Source: Cymodocea nodosa
Taxonomy: Eukaryota > Streptophyta > Magnoliopsida > Alismatales > Cymodoceaceae
Reading direction: 5' to 3'
Length of the DNA stretch: 64,000 bases
NCBI GenBank assembly: GCA_036874045.1
Contig: CM072343.1
Coordinates: forward strand, 16,512,001 to 16,576,000
The notes beneath the pieces are model-generated. The model worked only from the letters and a program-made list of their open reading frames with translations, ran no database searches and was not told where the DNA came from. Both the position numbers and the translations under genes were made by a program. The stretch's first letter is position 1; each line of letters begins with the position of its first letter. Positions 56,510-64,000 of this stretch are shown in pieces.

Positions 56510-59500
56510 TGTTGACAGAGAAGAAGGAAAGAAAATGTGTATTTCACACTCCAATAGAAAGGTGTACGAGGACTTATGTATAAGTACATAAATGAGTAAC
56601 ACAACTTACAACACACAACTAATAACAACCTGATAACTTTAATGCATTAATGGGAACACCAATGTTTATACATGGGAAACACCAAAGGTCACATTAATGT
56701 ATAGTAACGTTACTCATGAATGTAAGTACATCTTTTCACATGGATTTATTCATTACACCACACATTCTCTTTCAAGTTAAAGTATATATATCAATCATGT
56801 CTAGCTTGTTATATAAACTTTCAAAAGAACTCACACCAAGACTTGTAGTGAGAATATTTACAAGTTAGTCTTCTAATCTAATATAAGGAGTAGATATGAT
56901 TCTCCTCGTTACATTGTCTCTGATGAAGTAACAATCAATTCCAATATATTAAATTCTTTTATGAAACATGGAATTTTTGGTAATATATATTGCAACTTGG
57001 TTGTCACAATACATAAATATAGGCATCCTAACTGCAAATCCTAACTCTTAAATTAGAAATTTCAATCATATCATTTCACATGTTGTCTAAACCATTACTC
57101 TATATTCTTCTTCTACACTAAATTTTGAAATTACATTTTACTTCTTACTACGTCATGTAACAAGTTTTCTTTCAATGTACATATAGTAATTTGAGGTGGG
57201 TTTTCTATCAATTTTATTTTCTATATAGCCTAAGTTAGAAAACTCTTCAATCATTAAGTGTCCATACTTCTCATATAGAAGTCCTTTCTCAAGTGCTTGT
57301 TTAACAAATACTAGGAAACAAAATGCTCCTTACTAATGTACATCTCTAGGTTTATGTATAAATTGACTAAGTACATTTACAACATAAGTAATATTTGGTT
57401 TTGTAATAGCTAAGTAAATAAGTTTACCAATCAACCTCCTATATCTTCCTAGATCATCTAGCAACTAAGAGGTCTCATCTCAAACGAAAGCATTTTGCTC
57501 AATTGAAGTATTTTCAGGTTTACAATTTTCTAATCCTGTCTCTTTTAACAAATCAAGGGTATACTTTCTCTGAGATAAAGATAACCTTCCATTTAAGTAT
57601 GCAAATTCAATGTCCAAAAAAGTACTTTGATTTTCCCACATCCTTAGTAGCAAAGTGTCTATTAAGAAACTATTTGACTTCAACAATGCTTACAACATCA
57701 TCTCTGGTCAACAATATATCAACATAAACAGCAAGTATAACATACCCTCTAGGTGTTTCTTTTCATAAAGACTAGATGATCAACCATACAGCTCTAGAAA
57801 CTACCACTACAAACCACCTTGCTGAATTTCTCAAACCCAGCTTTAAGACTTTCTTTAAGACCATAGATGACTTTCCTGAGCATACATATATGACTCTCTC
57901 CTTAAGCAACATAATTAAGAAGTTAATCTATGAGAACTTGCTCATCAAGATTATCATATAAAAATGCATTTTTGACATCAAGTTAAAAAATTTGCCAAGA
58001 CTCGTTAACAACAATAGAGAGTAGCACATGTATGGAGTTAAGGTAAGTAACTAGAGAAAATGCCTCAAAGTGAACAACATCATATGTCTATGAGAAACCA
58101 CAAATAATCAACCAAGCTTTATATCAATTAATGGGGTCATTAAGATTGTATTTGATGACATAAACCTACCTACAAAAGACAACATGCATCCTAGCAAGAC
58201 AAAAAATAAGATCTCAAGTGCAACGAATGCAAAGAGCAACCATCTTCTCATCCATTGTAGTCTTTTAGTATGGAATTTGAAGTGTTTCATAATAGTTCTT
58301 GGGTAGAGATCTAGTAGAGATGGATAGGGTAAAACTACGAAATGTATAAGCAATGTTAATATAGGAAAAAAATTAGATGAGATGCTAGGTTCATGTCTAG
58401 GTGCCCTTACATAAGACATTGGGAAGATAAAAACATATGGATCGACACTAGAAACAAGAGGATCTACATCAAAAGTAGAGAAAGGCAAAGCTAAAGGAGT
58501 AGGAAGTATCTATTGCCTACAAATATTTACCTAAAGGAGTTACAAATCAACAACGTCAAAACTAGAGGGATCTTTAGTTTGTGTGGTAAACGAACCATAG
58601 CCATCCTTAAGTGCAACAAGACCGGGAAAGTGAAAAGACTTGGATTCTCACAAAAACTCAAAATCAAGAGTAGAACTGAAATAAAATTGGGACTAAATAA
58701 ATGTGACATCAATGGAGATATAGTAATGACAACTTGGTGAGTGAAAAAGATGCATTCTTTTTATGTGCAATAATAACTAACAAAGACACTTGATAACACA
58801 AAGAGATAGCTTATCAAGACCTAGAGATAAGTCTTAAACAAAAGTCATACAACCAAAAACTTTAAAAAACAAAAGAAATAGATTTTTGTTAGAATAAAGA
58901 CGATGAAGAAAAACAACACCTCTTAAGAAGGTGGAGGGCATCCAATTGATCAAGAAGAATAGCATTAGATCATAAATACTTTGAGATTTACATCTATAAC
59001 ATAAGAGTCCAAGCTACATCAAGGATATGTAATGTTTCATTTCAACAACTTCATTTTGTTAAGATACATAGAGACAAGTAATCTGATGTATAATCCCTAA
59101 GGAGGAATAAATAGATTAAAACTCAATTTAAATGAACTCAAGAGCATTATTAGTGTACAAAGTCTTAAAGCAAATACAAAATTGATTTTGTATTTCTACA
59201 ATAAATACTTTGAATATATCAAGAACACCACAACAATCTTTCAAAAGGTAAACTCAAAAAATACAAGAATAATCATCAACAAATACAACATCATATTTAT
59301 GACCATTAATAGACAAAATATGACTTAAACCCTAAATATCACAATGGATTAAATCAAACATACTCTAAGAGAAAACAAGCTGCAATTAATATAAGGTAGC
59401 ATAGATGTGCTTCCTAAGTTGACACAACTTACAATCCAAAGGCAAAATAGTAATTCACATAAAAGCCTAACATTACTTTTCACACCATAGATGACTCAAA

Positions 59501-61668
59501 CGATAATTCCATAAAACTAAAAAATCTATAGTTAACATGCAAGCTAATAGTCTAATAGTTAACATGTACTAGTCTATACACTCCAATATTGCCTTTACAC
59601 CTTAAACCAATCCCTCACTCTGTCTATAAGTCCTAAAAAGTATAATGAAAAAGAAAGAAAGTTACTGAACATTGTAGCGTAATGATGATAACACTAATGG
59701 ATAAAATGTTAAAGAAAAAATCAAGTAAATATAAAACATTGTTCAACTTAATCTACAAGGATGCTTAAACATCCTCCTAACTAGGTACAAGACATGAAAC
59801 AACCATCAACAATGGTAATACTGGTTTTGTCTAAAAGGGAGATAAGACACTCCAACAAGGTAGATGTACCTAATATATAAGAAGTTTCAAACTCTATAAT
59901 TCAAGGACTATCATTAGAAGCAATCAAAGAAATAGTAGTGTTGATATCTAAATGAGAAGATAAGACTTAGGCACTCATAGTAGAAGAGTCTATTCCCTAA
60001 GTCTAGAGAAGACGCTCCTAATTAACCTGAGATAGTAACAATAGGATCAAATGATGATGTTTTGATTGTCTTAGGTGTGTCTATACTAACATTTGTCACC
60101 TAAGATTTTCCATGCTTATCCCAACACTTCTTAAAGTGATGCTTAAATTTACTACAATGATAGTACTTTGTGCTTTGTCAACCACCCTATCCTCCCCCCT
60201 CCTTGACCACAACCATCAGATGAAGATGCAACAAGAGCAGAATGGTTAAAAATGGATGATGTAGATTAAGTGAAGATATACATGACATGAGCAAAGGTTT
60301 CATCTAGATCAAGCATCTTCCCCCAAAACATGACCACAAAGTTGTGACGTAATTTCTAGATTCACACTAGCAAGGTAAATAGTAATAGCTACTTTCTCTC
60401 AATATCACTAAAAGGTAGATATATTGGCTATAAAAGGTATAGCCTAATAAACGTTGAATTCATCTATCAACCCTTGCAGTATACTGTAATGCTCCTGATA
60501 TGTTTTCTCACATTATTTCAATTGAAAAGGTTACTCAAAGACCTAGAATATCTTAGATATGTTCTTCTTGTAGCCATAAACTCTACAAAGATTATCCTAT
60601 ATCTTCTTTGCTAGACATATCATGGTGACATCCCAAGCCACAACTAGTTTCATACTAGACAACATTCATAATACAATAACAATATCATCAACATACCATT
60701 TTTTGTAGGTGACTTCGTTTACATCCAAAGAAAGAGAAACGAGACGATGTTCCTAACGATAGGCAATGACAATAGTTTCAAAATGTTGTGTCCATAAAAT
60801 GTAGTTTGCATTATTCAACTTCTCAAACACATCAAGAAAACTCTTAATCAACAACTCACAAGAAGTCTTTTCAACACAAAATTGAATTACAAGTTGATAC
60901 ACAACCACAAGCTAAACAACACCAAGGTAATTGATAGAAGCACAACGATACATAGCCTAAACTGATACCAACGCAGCATGATAACAAAGTAGCCATGAAG
61001 TACTACTAAAGCAACGAAAATGGCAACCAATCATAGGTAGGAGATACCACAAACGAAACACCTTCACGTCAAATGAATATTAATGACAATGAATATTAAT
61101 GACACAACGAATGAACATTAAGGTAGCAACATGGCTAAATGAATGATAGCATCTGACAAACAAGCACCTACAATCAGATGGAAACAACAAGCCAGGCAAA
61201 CAGGGTAGCATTTGGCAACGAACGATCCTATTAGCAAGCTTCCATAAACTAACAAGTGAAGGCAAGTGTGGTTGACATCTATGAGAGTCATCAATGCTAG
61301 TCATGTTAGAGTCAAAGGCTTGCAAGCAAAGACGAGTGGAGAAAGAAGATGAATAGTGAAAAACAAAAAAAGATGTAATTGAAAAAGGAAGAAGAAGGTG
61401 GGAGAATCTAATACTAAACCCTAGGACGTTTTTAACCTATTACTCTAATACCATGTTAAGAGAGAAAGAAAAGAAAATGTGCATTTCACACTTCAATAAA
61501 AAGGTGTATAAGGACTTATATATGAGTACATAAATGACATGACTCACAAAACACACCTAATAACTTTAATACATTAATGGAAACACCAAGGGTCAAATTA
61601 ATGTATAATGATGCCATCCATAAATATAAGCACATCGTTTCACATAAGTCTATGCATTACACCTCACA
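56510..61668 (-). mobile_element. Full-length but dead Ty1/copia element
   Basis: LTRs 56510-56764 and 61454-61668 (plus-strand TGTTRASAGAGAA ... ATTACACCWCACA) are flanked by perfect AAAGG duplications (56505-56509, 61669-61673). On the minus strand the 5' LTR is followed by TGGTATTAGAGTAA (primer site) and the 3' LTR preceded by a purine tract (TTGAAAGAGAA). Internal minus-strand order: a CCHC-like HCSKFKHHFKKCWDK (first Cys lost) near 60150, integrase fragments 58900-59500, the pre-RT and RT start (MRRWLLFAF, YPRTIMKHFKFH) at 58108-58488, and FLDIEFAYLNGRLSLSQRKY TLDLLKETGLENCKP (space added) at 57480-57686, a well-kept copia RT segment. Many stops. Confidence 0.93.
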
Positions 61669-62000
61669 AAAGGAAGCATGATAATGATACAGATCAAAGA
61701 GTTATAATGAAAGAATGACAATTGGAAATTCAAGAAGAATGTAGGAAAAACTGTGCAAGAGAAGACTCAATTTATAATTCCAGTTTTGTTTGATTTTCTA
61801 TAATTTTATTTTATTTATTTCAAAATTAAAAGCAAAAATTGCTAATTTTACAAACTAATTTTTTACATACATATATATGCACATTCATTGCTCATGGAAT
61901 CAAAGTGAGCAAAGACAATCACTATGATTGTTCAGCCATGAAATACATGTACCTTCTAAGCTAAAGACCACTATTCCATATTTAACCTCATTTTTACCTT
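61669..62000. other. No gene seen
   Basis: Short AT-rich interval between the copia element and the LINE tail. No exon of the JmjC or GH3 gene is visible. Confidence 0.4.
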
Positions 62001-62515
62001 CTATACAACAACAATAACCCAAGTCATAATCCTCACTACGTAAGGTCTATGACATGAATTTTTTTTCTTTTATGTATTCCTATCTATGGTCAAATGTTCA
62101 GTTAAATTACATAAATTTATTTATTTTTCACAATTTCTAACTAAATAGTTTTAAATCTTTGCCTACTTCTAATTACTTCTACTAAATAATTTACCTCTTC
62201 AAACTAATGCATCTTATAGTCTTCTAAAAATATGACTAAACTATTTAAATTGATTTTTCCTTATCTTATCTTCAATTAGTGCAACCACTTCTTTTATAAT
62301 ATTAACACTGATTCATCTAAACATTCATATATTTGTAATACTAACTTTTTACATATAGTCATGTTTTACAACTCAAAATTCTAAATTATAAAATATAGCC
62401 AAACAAATAATAGCTTTATAAAATTTTCCTTTTCATTTTAAGTGTATCATCCTATCACGTAATACTTTAAAAGCATTTCTCTACTCCATCTACCTTGCTT
62501 TAATCCTATGAATAA

Positions 62516-62632
62516 GGTGCATTTACACCTACTACCAAGCACTGACTCCTATAAGAACTCTGGAGTTAACTGTGTTTGGGCAGGAGTAGAACCAGGATGG
62601 GTGACCACTTGGGAAGTTCTCGTGCAGTGCCT
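62516..62632 (+). pseudogene. 5S rRNA-derived sequence (head of the retroposon)
   Basis: Full-length 5S-like segment with scattered changes, strongest over the 3' half, where the type 1 Pol III internal promoter (A box, intermediate element, C box) is located. It is not a functional 5S gene: no T-run terminator follows it directly, and it is fused to a 316-bp body. Confidence 0.8.
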
Positions 62633-62738
62633 ATGAGCAGTTGTGTTGGCTCTGCTCAATCATTGGCAAGCTGTAGCTGTGTCCACCACTTACCAAAGTG
62701 GGCCTAGCAAGGCCCCCTACAAACTTTCGTCTTCTTAG

Positions 62739-62907
62739 ATACTCTTGAGCTGTTTGAATATCCATTGAGACTCACATGTTATCACCTCCATGGATACTTC
62801 TGGTGTATACCAAGCTGTTTGAGTGTCCATGAAGGTTCACCTTCTATCACCTCTAAAGATACTCCTGGTGTTCACCAGGCTGTTTGAGTGTCTAAGGAGG
62901 ACCTTTG
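62739..62907 (+). repeat. Three ~65-bp tandem repeats in the retroposon body
   Basis: Units start ATACTCTTGAGCTG, ATACTTCTGGTGTAT and ATACTCCTGGTGTTC. The first has a ~10-bp deletion, the last is cut short before the poly(A). The shared core is GCTGTTTGAGTGTC, with TATCACCTC near the end of the first two. Confidence 0.75.
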
Positions 62908-63298
62908 AAAAAAAAAAAAAAAAAAAAAATCAGATTGAAAAAAAAAAAAATCCTATGAATAACATCCTCTTATATATTATAAATCCAAAGTACTTAAAGT
63001 CTTACTTTTATGAATCTCACACAACCATCTACTTATATACTTCCATCATTATTCCTAATTTTATTGAACTTACACTCTATATATTTAATTTTTGATCTAT
63101 TCAATATAAATTGATTCAACCCTAAAGGATCTTTGTATAATTCTAATTTAAAACTAATTTTGTCTTACTTTCATCAACCACAACTATGTCATCAATCAAT
63201 AGCATACACCAAAGCATTTTTCCTTGTATTTACTTAATTATTTCATCCATAATTAAGACAAATAAGTACGGACTTGACGAAGACTCCTAGTGTAACCC

Positions 63299-63424
63299 TA
63301 TATTTATTGGAAATTCCTTAATTTCTTCTCCAATAGTTTTAACATTAGTAACTGCTATTTCTATATTTATTGGAAATTCCTTAATTTCTTCTCCAATAGT
63401 TTTAACATTAGTAACTACTATTTC
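63299..63424. repeat. 63-bp tandem duplication in the LINE
   Basis: TATATTTATTGGAAATTCCT and the following 43 bp occur twice in a row with a single difference near the junction. Translated on the minus strand it duplicates VTNVKTIGEEIKEFPINI without breaking the frame. Confidence 0.85.
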
Positions 63425-63668
63425 ATGCATATCCTTTATATCAAGATATCTTATGGTACTCCTTTTCTTTTCAAAACTCACCACAATAAATTTCTCAATA
63501 CTCTATCGTAAGTTGTTTCTAAATCAATGACTTATCTCTAGAAACAACTTTCCTTCTACTTATTTGCTTGAACAAAATTTTCAAGTGTCATTCTATTTTA
63601 AAAGTGGTAGTTTCCTTTCCTCAGAAAATTTCATTTCTTAACTTCCACTTGACTAAACTTTTCATTAG

Positions 63669-64000
63669 AGACCCCAAACTCATGAAGAAGATTGGAGCAG
63701 CCACTGCTCTTGAAGTCAGGGTAATGGGCATTCCTTGCACATTTGCTCCTTGTATTGCAGTAAATGTTTTCCTCTTTGTGGACCGCCTCTACTAACCTAA
63801 TCATATCAGCTGACTTGAAAATTTCTTCTCCCATTTATGTTGAATCATTTAGGTTTGCAGAGATACAAGATGGGGTCAATGCCATGAAAGCTACAGTGAA
63901 GATCACACCATTGTCCAGGCAAGGACAGAGATAATTTCTGGTTTACAGGGAGATAATTCTTCCAATTCAACATTTTCAAAAAAGGGTTGTCCTTTTGTTG
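63669..64000 (+). CDS. Glycoside hydrolase family 3 beta-D-glucan exohydrolase, partial
   Basis: Two exons. Exon 63669-63759: (R)[30 protein letters not shown] (space added); GTAAAT donor. 93-bp intron. Exon from 63853: [34 protein letters not shown] (space added), [15 protein letters not shown], running off the window. This is the barrel region of plant GH3 exo-beta-glucanases (..[37 protein letters not shown]), which trim cell-wall beta-glucans outside the cell. Changes such as RWGQCHESY for RWGRCYESY and PC for PY may be neutral or early decay. The 5' exons (signal peptide, IGQM motif) are not within reach upstream; the polypyrimidine-AG at 63655-63668 is a good acceptor. Confidence 0.85.

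Larger units (their letters stand above)
62516..62948 (+). mobile_element. 5S-rRNA-headed, poly(A)-tailed SINE-like retroposon
   Basis: The head (62516-62632) aligns end to end with plant 5S rRNA (about 120 nt): GGTGCATTTACACC start, AAGCACTGACTCC, AGAACTCTGGAGTTAACTGT, GTTTGGGCAGGAGTAG, AACCAGGATGGGTGACC, TTGGGAAGTTCTCGTGC. The GGATGGGTGACC internal control box is intact. A unique body (62633-62738) and three ~65-bp repeats (62739, 62794, 62859; GCTGTTTGARTRTCCAT core) follow, then 22 A's and a second A run. AATCCTATGAATAA occurs on both sides (62502-62515 and 62949-62962): a perfect 14-bp target duplication in LINE sequence. Poly(A) plus long duplication indicates LINE-driven insertion, as for SINE3-type (5S-derived) elements. 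Confidence 0.85.
62001..63540 (-). pseudogene. RTE-type LINE relic carrying a SINE insertion
   Basis: On the minus strand: [15 protein letters not shown] (YDRVPRE..W box) at about 63520-63480, SFEKKRSTIRYLDIKDMHEI, IGEEIKEFPINIGLH, SLSPYLF-like with IMDEI, an IDDIVVVDES box (for FADDIVLVDE, catalytic DD kept), IKYIECKFN, KYFGFIIYKR and a VVALIEDKIRKNQFKFSHI tail, ending in TTATTGTTGTTGTATAG at 62001. This is a nearly full RT C-terminal half. Positions 62516-62948 are occupied by the 5S-headed retroposon. A 63-bp (21-codon) exact-phase tandem duplication lies at 63299-63424. Confidence 0.85.

Noticed and set aside
62516-62632. Functional 5S rRNA gene or Cassandra TRIM LTR
   Set aside because: No T-run terminator directly after the 5S part, no tandem 5S copies, no LTR ends or 5-bp duplication; instead poly(A) and a 14-bp duplication.
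1-64000. tRNA genes, organellar DNA insertions or endogenous viral genomes
   Set aside because: No cloverleaf-type tRNA gene apart from SINE heads was noticed, no plastid or mitochondrial gene was recognised, and the RT-bearing relics all fit LTR elements or LINEs rather than pararetroviruses.

Overview
This is an AT-rich angiosperm nuclear DNA window dominated by decayed transposable elements. Three protein-coding loci can be supported. (1) A complete-looking CNX3/MoaC gene (molybdenum cofactor step 1) lies on the minus strand at 8.8-11.9 kb. (2) The C-terminal 808 codons of a KDM3-type JmjC histone demethylase (JMJ25-like) lie on the minus strand at 31.7-56.0 kb, as ten exons with matching GT-AG splice sites and an open frame throughout. 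(3) Two exons of a plant glycoside hydrolase family 3 beta-glucan exohydrolase lie on the plus strand at the right edge. The plant assignment rests on plant-type gene structures and on the mix of repeats: copia, gypsy, RTE and L1 LINEs, PIF/Harbinger and SINEs.

Layout. 0-5.8 kb: decayed Ty3/gypsy material (an open-frame relic with many stops, a gag relic, repeat-rich LTR-like DNA and a tRNA-Asp-type primer binding site), then a copia-type LTR fragment. 7.2-7.9 kb: PIF/Harbinger transposase relic. 8.8-11.9 kb: CNX3, with a second, decayed copy of its first exon inside its intron. 13.2-19.1 kb: minus-strand gypsy pol relic split by a pol-less LTR element (15.49-18.25 kb). 19.1-19.75 kb: a sharply bounded GC- and CpG-rich island. 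19.75-23.1 kb: AT-rich, no gene. 23.1-25.4 kb: minus-strand copia relics. 25.4-31.6 kb: no gene, three repeat arrays and a LINE tail.

31.7-56.0 kb is the JmjC gene. Its large introns hold two SINEs, a long LTR with tandem repeats, a full-length copia with a TAAAT duplication (37.68-42.30 kb), L1 and RTE LINE relics, a copia nested in the RTE LINE (48.47-53.44 kb) and a hairpin MITE-like element next to a splice donor. 56.5-61.7 kb is a minus-strand copia with an AAAGG duplication. 62.0-63.5 kb is an RTE LINE relic, into which is inserted a 5S-rRNA-headed, poly(A)-tailed retroposon with a perfect 14-bp target duplication. That element is the most unusual object in the window.

Genes and TEs: CNX3 and the demethylase keep their reading frames and catalytic residues although TEs account for much of their intron length. 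Most TE coding regions are full of stops, frequently TAG where Trp or Gln is expected, as expected from C-to-T decay of methylated DNA. Calls were made by reading translations and aligning repeats by eye, so family names are recognised patterns and not database results.
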